Made by a program: the position numbers and the translations under genes. A DNA stretch of 18,609 nucleotides from an uncultured Gammaproteobacteria bacterium (GTDB taxonomy: Bacteria > Pseudomonadota > Gammaproteobacteria > Coxiellales > Coxiellaceae), in contig CAIQCE010000161.1 in NCBI GenBank assembly GCA_903870185.1, forward strand, positions 1-18,609. Reading direction: 5' to 3'. The notes under the pieces were generated by a model. The model saw only the letters and a list, made by a program, of their open reading frames with translations, was not told the origin of the DNA and ran no database searches. Shown one piece after another: positions 1 through 7,556 of this stretch (positions are counted from its first letter, which is position 1; each line of letters begins with the position of its first letter).

Positions 1-30
1 AAATCACAACCTGAAGAGTCCATTTTTTGA
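1..30 (+). CDS. 3' end of an upstream gene (partial)
   Basis: The frame starting at base 1 is open and reads KSQPEESIF before a TGA at 28-30. That TGA overlaps the TTG start of the next gene as TTGA (27-30), the same four-base junction seen between the SDR and ATP-grasp genes at 4562-4565. The overlap suggests a coding gene enters from upstream and is translationally coupled to the glycosyltransferase gene. Nine codons are too few to identify the product, and chance openness is possible. Confidence 0.4.
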   Translation, partial: KSQPEESIF

Positions 31-1772
31 AAAATATAACTATTTTGACAAATTCTTCAGATGCTTCTGAAAAAATTGAAGGACATGTTGCTACGTTTTG
101 GGCATGTGCGCCTGATAGTGATTTGGCCCGCTTCTATCCCAATGCTATTTGTTTGAAGCAATTGTTAGAAGAGTGTGAAGAAAGCATGCAGAGGGCATGT
201 TTGACCGTTAAAAAAATTCTTCAAGGTGAGCCCTTATTAAGAGGTTTGCCGCATCTGGCAATATTTCAAGAAGTTTTGGTTGACCGTGTTAGAGAGACCT
301 ATCGAATTTTAGGGTTGCATAATTTTTTAGTTGAAGAAGGATTTCAGAGTTGCGAATTTCCATCCTCTTCTTGGATTAGTGATCAATTGGTCGGTTTGCA
401 GAGGTTTATTGATTCTCCTCTGGCGATTAAAGTTCCGGCGACAGCTAAATCCAGTAAATTACAAAATATGTTGAAAAGACTTAAAGTCGATAAATTTTCA
501 ATTAATACTGTTTTCAATGAGTTTTTGAATGTGATTAATTATGTCGATCCATTTCATTATAGATCAATGTTTAAAAATAAAATTATCAAGTCGAAAATAC
601 AACCAAATTTAGTTTGGTCATTTTCTGCTGGAGAAAACTATACTAATACTTGTTTAGAGTACGAGCCATTTTTTGACAAGCCTCTTAATTTTCTTGTGGA
701 AAATGAAAGAACAGGTGGGGTGCCCTTAAGAAGGCAGGGTCGTATCTTTGATTCAATTTATTTGTATGCACTCCCCAAGTTTGTTCCCTCGTGTAGTGAG
801 CGTAAATCTGCAGCACATGCCATTAGGCAGCATATTGAAAATCTTGTTCTTGAGGGTGATGAGAATATTGCCCGTATTATGTTATTAAATCATGCATGGC
901 TTCATGCTTTTTGTGAAAGTTGGTTGCCAAGGGGGTTATTTCACGCATCGATTTTTGAGCATTGGATTAATCTGGTTAAGCCATCTGCATTAGTCGTTGG
1001 AAATTGTGCATTTGAAGCCTATGCCTTACTCAAGGTAAGAGAAAGGCATATACCGACTATTATTTTGCAGCATGGAGTGCTGGGGCTTTATTATGCTTAT
1101 TTGGATTTTCCAGCAGATTACTATGTTGTTAGGGGGCGATTTTGGCGGGATCTATTGTCAGCTGATTCTAGAGATCAAGCACCAGTATTGAACCCAATGC
1201 AAAAAAATAGATTGGAAAATACTAATTTAACTCTGAAAACCATTATTTTTGCACCGACCCTGTTGTTTAGTGGTGAGATTGAATTAGATTTAGATATGAA
1301 ATCTATTTTTGAAGCTTTGCTTCGAGCGATGGATGGAGTAGAAAATAAATTGATTATTAGAATTCATCCTCGTGAAAGAGTAGATAGTTATAGGGAATTT
1401 TTTAATAATTTGATTGAGGGAAGTGGTTGCAAGGTGAATATTGAATACAGCCAGGGCGATGATTTAGAGGGCCAGTTGGATAATGCGGCAGCTGTTATTT
1501 TATTTGCTTCAACTTTGTTCATGCGATGTCTTTCACGCAAGGTCCCTGTGATCAGTTTTAATTGGATTCATTTTGGTCTTATAGAGAGGGTGAAAAAACT
1601 ATCCATGCTTTATTATGCTCAAAGTTTGCAGGATTTAAGGTCGTTAGTGAATAAGGCAGCAAAAGGAGAGTTAAAACCATTGTGCGAAAACGGTGAGCTA
1701 TTTTTCGACAATACAGAGGGTGCAGAGATTAGAAAGCAACTTTTGAAAATCACCGGTTCTAACTTAAAATAG
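27..1772 (+). CDS. GT-B-like capsule/surface glycan glycosyltransferase
   Basis: A 581-residue protein, probably a cytoplasmic GT-B-fold glycosyltransferase. The C-terminal half carries landmarks shared by capsule-synthesis, polysialyltransferase-like and glycerophosphotransferase-like proteins: an LQHG motif (residues 347-350) followed by a tyrosine-rich strand, RIHPRE (445-450), and a hydrophobic FAST segment leading to KVPVISF (493-511), which resembles the donor-side loop. The N-terminal 300 residues match no family I can name. There is no signal peptide or clear membrane span. The start is TTG, because an in-frame stop at 12-14 leaves no earlier codon; AGAG at 15-18 gives a weak ribosome site, and the TTGA overlap with the upstream stop supports it. 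The acceptor and donor are unknown. The neighbouring ulosonate genes make transfer of an acidic sugar plausible, but that is inference. Confidence 0.65.
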   Translation: MKNITILTNSSDASEKIEGHVATFWACAPDSDLARFYPNAICLKQLLEECEESMQRACLTVKKILQGEPLLRGLPHLAIFQEVLVDRVRETYRILGLHNFLVEEGFQSCEFPSSSWISDQLVGLQRFIDSPLAIKVPATAKSSKLQNMLKRLKVDKFSINTVFNEFLNVINYVDPFHYRSMFKNKIIKSKIQPNLVWSFSAGENYTNTCLEYEPFFDKPLNFLVENERTGGVPLRRQGRIFDSIYLYALPKFVPSCSERKSAAHAIRQHIENLVLEGDENIARIMLLNHAWLHAFCESWLPRGLFHASIFEHWINLVKPSALVVGNCAFEAYALLKVRERHIPTIILQHGVLGLYYAYLDFPADYYVVRGRFWRDLLSADSRDQAPVLNPMQKNRLENTNLTLKTIIFAPTLLFSGEIELDLDMKSIFEALLRAMDGVENKLIIRIHPRERVDSYREFFNNLIEGSGCKVNIEYSQGDDLEGQLDNAAAVILFASTLFMRCLSRKVPVISFNWIHFGLIERVKKLSMLYYAQSLQDLRSLVNKAAKGELKPLCENGELFFDNTEGAEIRKQLLKITGSNLK

Positions 1773-1849
1773 TGATGAATTTTTCTGATTATTGATTCCA
1801 TTTCAATAATGCTTGGTGTATTCTTTGACAGCAAGGTTTTTGAAAAAAT

Positions 1850-1981
1850 GTGAATGAGTTTTATTGCCAAAGGATGGTGCTTGTGGGAAATCTCAATTTC
1901 ATAATAGATCATCGAGTCAAGACTGGTCATTACACCTTCCTTCCTTTGCGTAACTCAAACTGTGTTAATTGGATAGAATAA
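1850..1981 (+). pseudogene. Short open frame, possible gene remnant
   Basis: An open frame of 43 codons starts at GTG 1850, with an internal ATG at 1874, and ends at TAA 1979-1981. The peptide has a globular-looking composition, for example HRVKTGHYTFLPLRN and CVNWIE, rather than the Leu/Ile/Lys skew of random AT-rich DNA. No well-spaced Shine-Dalgarno lies before either start: AAGG at 1833-1836 is too far from the GTG, and AAAGG directly abuts the ATG. An adjacent frame upstream is open over 1779-1852 and reads into MSFIAKGW after one stop. This would fit a decayed gene, but chance is equally possible and I do not recognise a family. Confidence 0.2.
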
Positions 1982-1991
1982 TGAACTCGCT

Positions 1992-1996
1992 AAGGG
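1992..1996 (+). promoter_or_regulatory. Ribosome site choosing the 2003 start
   Basis: AAGGG (1992-1996) directly abuts the ATG at 1997 but sits six bases before the ATG at 2003. The spacing therefore favours 2003 as the true start of the transketolase N-terminal subunit. Confidence 0.65.
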
Positions 1997-2002
1997 ATGA
2001 TT

Positions 2003-2818
2003 ATGTTGTTATTAGAAAGGCGTGCTTCTGAAGCAAGAAAATTATTGCTGAGCATGATTTACCAAGCTGGCTCAGGTCATCCTGGTGGCTCATTATCATG
2101 TGTTGAACTGATTACTGCATTGGCAGAATCTGAGCTTTTCTGGGATCAAGGGTATGATCCTCAAAAAAATCCCAATCGTATGATTCTCTCTAAGGGGCAT
2201 GCATGCCCTGCTCTTTATGCTGTTGCAATGGAATATGGCTTGATTGCAAAAGAGGAGTGTCTGCTTTTTAGACAATTAGGCAGTATTTTACAAGGTCATC
2301 CCCATGTTAAGACAACCCCCTGGGCAGAAATTAGTACCGGATCTTTAGGTCAAGGTTTTTCAACCGGAGTTGGTATGGCCCTTGGGTTGAAACATCAAAA
2401 CCAATCTTCAGCACGAATTTACACTATTTTGGGTGATGGAGAGCTTCAAGAAGGCCAAGTTTGGGAAGGGGCCATGTTTGCAGCACATTATAAGCTTGAT
2501 AATCTTTGTGTGTTGGTGGACTACAATAAATTGCAGAGTGATGACCTCAATGCCAATATTATGGGTCTTGAGCCTCTAAGTGAAAAATGGCGATCTTTTG
2601 GTTGGCATGCGCTTGAAATTGACGGCCATTCTTTTAAAGAAATTATTGAGGCTTTGGCAGTGGCTAAAGAAAAGCATCATCAGCCAACCGTTATCATTGC
2701 GCACACCATTAAAGGTAAAGGAGTTTCCTATATGGAAAACTCCCCGCTTTGGCATGGTAGTGTTAAATTGCGTGATGAAGAATATCAACAGGCTTTAAGT
2801 GATATAGGAAAATTTTAA
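2003..2818 (+). CDS. Transketolase, N-terminal (TPP pyrophosphate-binding) subunit
   Basis: A 271-residue first half of a split transketolase, expected to pair with the next gene product. Transketolase transfers a two-carbon ketol unit between sugars using thiamine diphosphate. Visible motifs are SGHPGG (residues 24-29), SKGHA (63-67), the loop with H99 (QGHPH), TGSLGQG (112-118), the cofactor motif GDG (144-146) closed by DYN (173-175), KGKG (237-240) and WHG (250-252). The active-site histidines of this half all appear present (H26, H66, H99, H251). The length fits the family of separate N subunits. An ATG at 1997 is also in frame, but the ribosome site favours 2003. The C subunit starts three bases after the stop, so the pair is co-translated. 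Its place beside a PEP-condensing synthase suggests a dedicated pathway enzyme rather than the housekeeping transketolase, which is normally a single chain. Confidence 0.9.
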   Translation: MLLLERRASEARKLLLSMIYQAGSGHPGGSLSCVELITALAESELFWDQGYDPQKNPNRMILSKGHACPALYAVAMEYGLIAKEECLLFRQLGSILQGHPHVKTTPWAEISTGSLGQGFSTGVGMALGLKHQNQSSARIYTILGDGELQEGQVWEGAMFAAHYKLDNLCVLVDYNKLQSDDLNANIMGLEPLSEKWRSFGWHALEIDGHSFKEIIEALAVAKEKHHQPTVIIAHTIKGKGVSYMENSPLWHGSVKLRDEEYQQALSDIGKF

Positions 2819-2821
2819 ATC

Positions 2822-3805
2822 ATGGATGCAGCAAAAAAAGTTTTAGTCCCCGAGTTAATAGGAAAAAGCAGTAATAGTTTACGAGAGGCTTTTGGTCAGG
2901 CTATTACAGAGGCAGGTGCTCATTTCTCTAATCTAGTAGTATTGGATGGAGATGTAGCAGGAGGAACGGGAGCTCACCATTTTCGAAAAGCCTATCCTAA
3001 ACGTTTTTATCAATGTGGAATTGCCGAGCAAAATATGATGTGTGTGGCAGCCGGTATGGCGGCTGTAGACTTGCTTCCTGTGGTAACTTCTTTCGCTGTT
3101 TTTTGTTTGCGTGCTGTAGAGCAGGCTCGATTATCGATTGGATTCTCTGAAAAAAATGTGAAAATAGTCGCGAGTCATCCTGGACTAGATGTGGGGCCTG
3201 ATGGAGGCTCTGCCCAAGCATTAGAAGATTTAGCAGCCTTTCGTGCGATACCTGGAATGGTAGTGATTTCACCTGCAGATGCCTATGAGACAGCTTTAGC
3301 CACTCGTGCCATGTTGGAATATAAAGGTCCTGTTTATATGAGAACAGGTCGAAGCCCAGCCCCTGATTTATTTCAAGCTCCCTATAGTTTCGAAATTGGA
3401 AAGGGAAGAATCATACGAGAGGGTACCGATTTAACCTTGGTGGCTTGTGGAGTGGAGGTCGCTCGATCTTTAGAGGCTGCAGCGTTATTGGAAGCTGAGG
3501 GTATTTCTGCCAGAGTGGTGAATCTCTCTACCATCAAACCCGTTGATGTAGATCTTATGGTACGTTGTGCCAAAGAGACAGGAGCGATTGTAACGGCAGA
3601 AGACCATAATATTTATGGAGGATTAGGGAGTGCAGTAGCCGAGTGTCTAGTTCAGCATCATCCTTGTCCAATTGAGTTTGTAGGTGTTAAAGATGTCTTT
3701 GGTGAATCCGGCGATCCCGCTGCACTAGCTGAAAAATATGAGCTAACGGCACCGTTTATTGCTAAGGCTGCGCATCGTGTTCTAAAAAGAAAAAAAGGTC
3801 GCTAG
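2822..3805 (+). CDS. Transketolase, C-terminal (pyrimidine-binding) subunit
   Basis: A 327-residue second half of the split transketolase. The cofactor-activating glutamate lies in GIAEQN (E69). The pyrimidine-binding region is followed by SHPGLDVGPDGGSAQ (118-132), and the C-terminal domain (about 195-320) carries DLTLVACG and the ATTEDH-like TAEDHN segment. Aligned without gaps to the yeast sequence THDSIGVGEDGPTHQ, H119 matches H469 and D127 matches D477, but the residue matching H481 is A131. H481 lines the substrate channel in classical transketolases, so donor or acceptor choice may be altered. The family could also include related two-carbon transferases. A single ATG is available, with AGGA some 12 bases upstream. 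The SDR gene follows after one base. Confidence 0.9.
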   Translation: MDAAKKVLVPELIGKSSNSLREAFGQAITEAGAHFSNLVVLDGDVAGGTGAHHFRKAYPKRFYQCGIAEQNMMCVAAGMAAVDLLPVVTSFAVFCLRAVEQARLSIGFSEKNVKIVASHPGLDVGPDGGSAQALEDLAAFRAIPGMVVISPADAYETALATRAMLEYKGPVYMRTGRSPAPDLFQAPYSFEIGKGRIIREGTDLTLVACGVEVARSLEAAALLEAEGISARVVNLSTIKPVDVDLMVRCAKETGAIVTAEDHNIYGGLGSAVAECLVQHHPCPIEFVGVKDVFGESGDPAALAEKYELTAPFIAKAAHRVLKRKKGR

Positions 3806-3806
3806 T

Positions 3807-4565
3807 ATGAATCCAGTATTTGATTTGTCAAAAAAGATAGCTTTGGTAACTGGAGGGAATCGTGGCATTGGCCGAGCGATTTGTTTTGCACTTGCTGAGG
3901 CAGGGGCGACAGTATTATTCACTTACCAATCTAATGCCGATCAAGCTAAAGCGGTTGTGCAACAAATCATTCAAAAGGGTGGTCATGCGGTGGCCTATCA
4001 AATGGATGTTAAGTCGCGTCAAAGTGTTAAGCAACTGATGCATGAAATTGACAACAGTTTGGGTGGAATCGATATCTTAGTTAATAATGCGGGTATTAAT
4101 AAGCCAACAGATTTTGACAAAATTGAAGATGAAGATTGGGATGAGATTTTAGCCGTTAATTTAAAAGGCCCCTTTGTTTGTATGCAAGAAGCCTTGCCAC
4201 TTTTAATCAAGCGAGGTGGTGGGAGTATTGTGAATATTGGTTCCATCAGCGGTCAGTATGGTGGCCCAAGAACAGCACATTATGCCGTGAGTAAGGCTGG
4301 GTTGATTTCATTGGGTCAAGTAGCTGCGCGTTTTGGTGCAGAGTATAAAATTCGTTGCAACACTATCGCAGCGGGATTGATTGAGTCAGAAATGGCGGCT
4401 TCAGGGTTGCAGTCTCAATCGGTTGCTAATGTCGCGAAAGGGATATTATTGCAGAAATTAGGCAAGGCAAATGATGTGGCTAATGCTGTTGTTTTTTTAG
4501 CATCAGAAGCTAGTGCATATATTACTGCACAAACAATTAATGTAAATGGTGGGTTATACTTTTGA
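3807..4565 (+). CDS. Short-chain dehydrogenase/reductase (FabG-like)
   Basis: A 252-residue classical SDR, a cytoplasmic NAD(P)-dependent oxidoreductase. It shows the Rossmann glycine motif TGGNRGIG (15-22), NNAG (93-96), structural N118, and the catalytic set S146, Y159 and K163 (YAVSK). The closing INVNGG is typical of the fold. Full length and intact residues argue for activity. FabG-like sequence does not fix the substrate. In this operon a sugar carbonyl, perhaps the transketolase product or a precursor of the PEP-condensing synthase, is more likely than an acyl-ACP. AAGG at 3795-3798 gives a good ribosome site eight bases before the ATG. Its TGA overlaps the next start. Confidence 0.88.
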   Translation: MNPVFDLSKKIALVTGGNRGIGRAICFALAEAGATVLFTYQSNADQAKAVVQQIIQKGGHAVAYQMDVKSRQSVKQLMHEIDNSLGGIDILVNNAGINKPTDFDKIEDEDWDEILAVNLKGPFVCMQEALPLLIKRGGGSIVNIGSISGQYGGPRTAHYAVSKAGLISLGQVAARFGAEYKIRCNTIAAGLIESEMAASGLQSQSVANVAKGILLQKLGKANDVANAVVFLASEASAYITAQTINVNGGLYF

Positions 4566-5779
4566 AACGTACTTTATTAATAGTGGGTGGCGGTATTGAA
4601 ACAATCCCTGGTGTGATTCGAGCCAAAGAGATGGGATTGAGAATATTGATCATCGATGGAAACCCTAAAGCCCCTTGCTTTGAATTGGCTGATGACTACA
4701 GAATCGCCAGTACTTATGATGTCGATGCTGTAGTCAAAAGTGCTTTAGATTATCACACTCATTCTCATAAAATTGATGGAGTGATGTGTATCGCTTCTGA
4801 TATTCCTCATACGGTGGCAAGCGTTGCAGCAGCTTTGAATTTGCCAGGGGTTCCAGTTCCCATAGCCTTTATGATGGTCGATAAGTTAGCAATGAAGGAT
4901 CATTTTGCCAAGCATGGTATTCCTATACCTTGGTATCAGGCGATCAAGTCAGTGGATGAACTTAAATCGATTGTTGAGCAACGAGGTTATGATTTGGTGA
5001 TTAAGCCAGTTGATAGTCGAGGAGCTCGTGGAGTTTTACGCTTAAGTTCAGATATTGATTTAGATTGGGCTTTTTCACATTCACATAGTGAGTCACCCAG
5101 TCATCGAGTAATGGTAGAGCAATTTTTAGCGGGCCCTCAAGTGAGCACTGAATCGATTGTTCAGAATGGAAAAGCTTATACCCTTGGTTTTTCCGATAGA
5201 AATTATGAATTTTTAGATCGATATGCACCTCATATTATTGAAAATGGTGGGGATCTACCAGGACACATGATAGAGGAAGTGAGAGAAATGGTTTGTAACT
5301 TAATTCAAAACATTTCTGATGCTTTAGGTTTGCAATCTGGGGTGATTAAAGGTGATATTGTTATTCATCAAGGAAGGCCTCATGTGATTGAAGTCGCGAC
5401 TCGACTTTCAGGTGGATATTTTTGTACTCATGAAATTCCTCTGAATACAGGAGTCGATTTTGTGGGTGGAGCCATTAAATTGGCTCTAGGAGAATCAATA
5501 TCTGAAAATGAATTAGCCCCCCAATTTAATAGACCAGTTTGTCAGCGTTATTTATTTACTCAGCCAGGGGAAATAATTTCTATTGAGGGAGTGGAAGAAG
5601 TTGCAAGCCGCCCTTCTATCAAGTTATGTGAGGTTCGTGTAAAGGTTGGAGATATGATTCCTGAAGTCAGCAATCATGTTGCAAGACCAGGAGTCGTAAT
5701 TGCAGTGGGTGATACAACTCTGGAAGCGAGAGAGCAGGCAGAATCTGCGATTCGTGATATTAAAATTAATACGAGATAA
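4562..5779 (+). CDS. ATP-grasp carboxylate-amine ligase-like enzyme
   Basis: A 405-residue ATP-grasp protein. An N-terminal pre-ATP-grasp Rossmann-like domain has LIVGGGIETIPG (6-17). The nucleotide-binding strand and small loop are VIKPVDSRGARG (146-157), with K148. The metal-binding end is the GDIVIHQGRPHVIEVATR segment (264-281), with D265, E277 and R281. The last 80 residues form a PurT/PurK-like C-terminal domain. Family members activate a carboxylate as an acyl phosphate and join it to an amine or similar nucleophile. Here an amino-acyl or other acyl decoration of an amino sugar, or of an ulosonic acid carboxyl, is a reasonable guess. The start is TTG in a TTGA overlap with the SDR stop. 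No ATG with better signals lies nearby. Confidence 0.82.
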   Translation: MKRTLLIVGGGIETIPGVIRAKEMGLRILIIDGNPKAPCFELADDYRIASTYDVDAVVKSALDYHTHSHKIDGVMCIASDIPHTVASVAAALNLPGVPVPIAFMMVDKLAMKDHFAKHGIPIPWYQAIKSVDELKSIVEQRGYDLVIKPVDSRGARGVLRLSSDIDLDWAFSHSHSESPSHRVMVEQFLAGPQVSTESIVQNGKAYTLGFSDRNYEFLDRYAPHIIENGGDLPGHMIEEVREMVCNLIQNISDALGLQSGVIKGDIVIHQGRPHVIEVATRLSGGYFCTHEIPLNTGVDFVGGAIKLALGESISENELAPQFNRPVCQRYLFTQPGEIISIEGVEEVASRPSIKLCEVRVKVGDMIPEVSNHVARPGVVIAVGDTTLEAREQAESAIRDIKINTR

Positions 5780-5784
5780 ATATT

Positions 5785-6633
5785 ATGGTTTATTTTATTG
5801 CTGAAATTTCGAGTAATCATCATCGTGATATTAATCGGTGTTTTGAATTTATTGATAAGGCAGCGGAAATTGGTTGTGATAGCGCGAAATTTCAGCTGTT
5901 TAAGATCGATCAACTATTTGCTCTAGAGGTTCTTAAAAACTCTAAAGAGCATCGCGATCGAAAACAATGGGAGCTCCCTGTTGAATTCTTGCCAGAGTTA
6001 GCAAGGCGATGCCAAGAGCGTAATATCGACTTTAGCTGTACCCCCTTTTATATAGACGCAGTGGCGGAAATGGAACCTTTTGTGCCTTTTTATAAAATTG
6101 CCTCTTATGCATTGCTATGGGATCGTTTATTAGCGGCATGTGCTGAAACGAAGAAGCCGGTGATTTTGTCGACTGGCATGGCTACATTGTCTGAGGTACA
6201 GCATGCGGTTGAGGTGCTGAAGAAACACGGTTGTGACGATATTAGTTTATTACATTGTGTTTCTTCCTATCCGACCCCATTGGAGCAATCTAATTTAGCA
6301 GCGATTAAAACTTTAAAAGATAATTTTGGATGTAAAGTGGGTTGGTCTGATCACACCGTTCAACCTGGAGTCATTCAGAGGGCGATTCATCATTGGGGAG
6401 CAGAGATTGTAGAGTTTCACTTTGATTTGGAAGGCGAGGGAGCGGAATTTAAGGGTGGACATTGTTGGCTTCCGGAACAAATTGGTCCACTAATTCGTGA
6501 TGTCCAGTTAGCACTCACTACAGATGGTTCTGGTGTCAAAAGTCCCGTTCCTGCTGAAGTAGAAGAGCGGAAATGGCGTACCGATCCATCCGATGGATTA
6601 AGACCATTACTGGAAACTAGACGTACTTTATGA
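5785..6633 (+). CDS. NeuB-family PEP-condensing synthase lacking the SAF domain
   Basis: A 282-residue TIM-barrel protein of the sialic, legionaminic and pseudaminic acid synthase family, which condenses phosphoenolpyruvate with an aldose to make an ulosonic acid. Motifs seen are AEISSNH (6-12), KFQ (35-37), STGMA (129-133), LHCVSSYPTP (156-165), GWSDHT (186-191), and two likely metal or catalytic histidines, H212 (EFHFD) and H226 (GGHCW). Usual family members are about 340-350 residues and end in a SAF (antifreeze-like) domain that reaches into the partner's active site and contacts the sugar. Here the protein stops after the barrel with a short basic tail (KWRTDPSDGLRP, about 263-274). The stop overlaps the next start as ATGA, and no SAF remnant appears in the downstream reading frame, so this looks like a natural short form rather than a frameshift. 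Confidence 0.85.
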   Translation: MVYFIAEISSNHHRDINRCFEFIDKAAEIGCDSAKFQLFKIDQLFALEVLKNSKEHRDRKQWELPVEFLPELARRCQERNIDFSCTPFYIDAVAEMEPFVPFYKIASYALLWDRLLAACAETKKPVILSTGMATLSEVQHAVEVLKKHGCDDISLLHCVSSYPTPLEQSNLAAIKTLKDNFGCKVGWSDHTVQPGVIQRAIHHWGAEIVEFHFDLEGEGAEFKGGHCWLPEQIGPLIRDVQLALTTDGSGVKSPVPAEVEERKWRTDPSDGLRPLLETRRTL

Positions 6634-7556
6634 CACAGATAGGATTGATCTGTGATGCAGGTGTCGGAGTTGGTCTGGGTCACTTGTCCCGAATGCGAGT
6701 ATTGGAAAAAGCATTGGAGGCTTTTCGAAATTTAGAAGTAGAGTTATTTGTTCGTGAGCATACGACGGATGAATTTGAAGCATTAGCTCTCAATGATTCT
6801 GAGGTCTTAATTTTTGATTTACATTCTAATTCTATAACGCCAAGATTTCAAAACTGGTTGATAGTTTTAAAAAAGCGAGGAATAAAAATAGTCGGCATTG
6901 ATAGTCTAGATTATGCGGAGTACTGTGATTTTATTCATATTCCTGCCTTTGCGGTGAATTTAGATCGATTGAAAGGGATTGAATGTCCGGTATTTTATGG
7001 TTGGGATGCTTATTTATTGCCTAAAATAAATTCTCAAGATCGATGGAAAGCTAATCATAAAGTTTTAGTTTTGACAGGTGGGGGTGATGCAACTGGTTTG
7101 GGCTTGAAATTACCTGGGGCGCTCGAGAATAATTTGGATTCAGGAGCAGAAATACATTGGGTGAGAGGGCCATATGCACCTGACCCTGTTTTTCCAAAAG
7201 ATTCTCAATTAGTATGGATCAAACATGTCGCTCCTCCCAACTTGAAAGAATTGATGAGAGAAGCCGGTTATGCCATTACAGTTTACGGAGTCTCATTTTT
7301 TGAACTACTGCAGCAAGGGATTCCGACGGTGGTATTTTGCCCTTATAGTGACAGTCTTAAAATGGAATTGAAAAAAATCAAGGATGAGGAGATCTGTGTG
7401 GTGGCAGAAGATTATATAGCAGGAGCCAGTGAGCTATCTCGGCTGATGAATGATTTTAAAAGTGCGGCTAGGCTTTCAGACGCTGCTCGAGATCGATTGA
7501 AAATTTCAGGCGCAGATCAGTTAGCTCAACATATTGGGAGATTGAGTGAATCATGA
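6630..7556 (+). CDS. PseG-like GT-B nucleotide-sugar hydrolase/transferase
   Basis: A 308-residue protein resembling PseG, the UDP-sugar hydrolase of pseudaminic acid synthesis, and its GT-B relatives. The N-terminal glycine loop GVGLGHLSR (13-21) contains H18, placed like the proposed catalytic base of PseG. TGGGD (149-153) and the C-terminal YGVSFFELLQQGIPTVVF segment (219-236), with E225, fit the nucleotide-binding half. PseG releases UDP from a 2,4-diacetamido sugar just before the NeuB-like step, so the position directly after the synthase gene is apt. The start of the chain (ICDAG) differs from the usual RxDSS-type PseG opening, so another nucleotide sugar is possible. It is joined to both neighbours by ATGA overlaps. 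Confidence 0.68.
   Translation: MTQIGLICDAGVGVGLGHLSRMRVLEKALEAFRNLEVELFVREHTTDEFEALALNDSEVLIFDLHSNSITPRFQNWLIVLKKRGIKIVGIDSLDYAEYCDFIHIPAFAVNLDRLKGIECPVFYGWDAYLLPKINSQDRWKANHKVLVLTGGGDATGLGLKLPGALENNLDSGAEIHWVRGPYAPDPVFPKDSQLVWIKHVAPPNLKELMREAGYAITVYGVSFFELLQQGIPTVVFCPYSDSLKMELKKIKDEEICVVAEDYIAGASELSRLMNDFKSAARLSDAARDRLKISGADQLAQHIGRLSES

Larger units (their letters stand above)
1773..2002. other. Spacer before the seven-gene block
   Basis: This stretch holds no convincing full gene. It has an 8-bp inverted repeat ATTATTGA/TCAATAAT (1788-1795 and 1803-1810) with a 7-nt loop; the stem is AT-only with no following T-run, so it is a poor terminator. A TTGACA at 1825-1830 lacks a good -10 box at the usual spacing. 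A TAGAAT hexamer at 1974-1979 could be a -10 box for the next gene, but its -35 region is weak. A 43-codon open frame (1850-1981) is listed separately. A promoter for the downstream block probably lies here but is not well defined. Confidence 0.4.

Noticed and set aside
1619..1930. Minus-strand open frame of 103 codons over the end of the first glycosyltransferase gene and the following spacer
   Set aside because: Half of it is antisense to a well-supported gene, there is no clear ribosome site, and the peptide has no recognisable motif.
2580..2798. Plus-strand open frame of 72 codons inside the transketolase N-subunit gene
   Set aside because: It lies wholly inside a gene with intact family motifs, in another frame, and its peptide is low in recognisable features.
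4586..4594. GGCGGTAT resembling the ops element (GGCGGTAG) bound by RfaH
   Set aside because: It lies inside the ATP-grasp coding sequence, has a mismatch in the last base and is not in a leader region.
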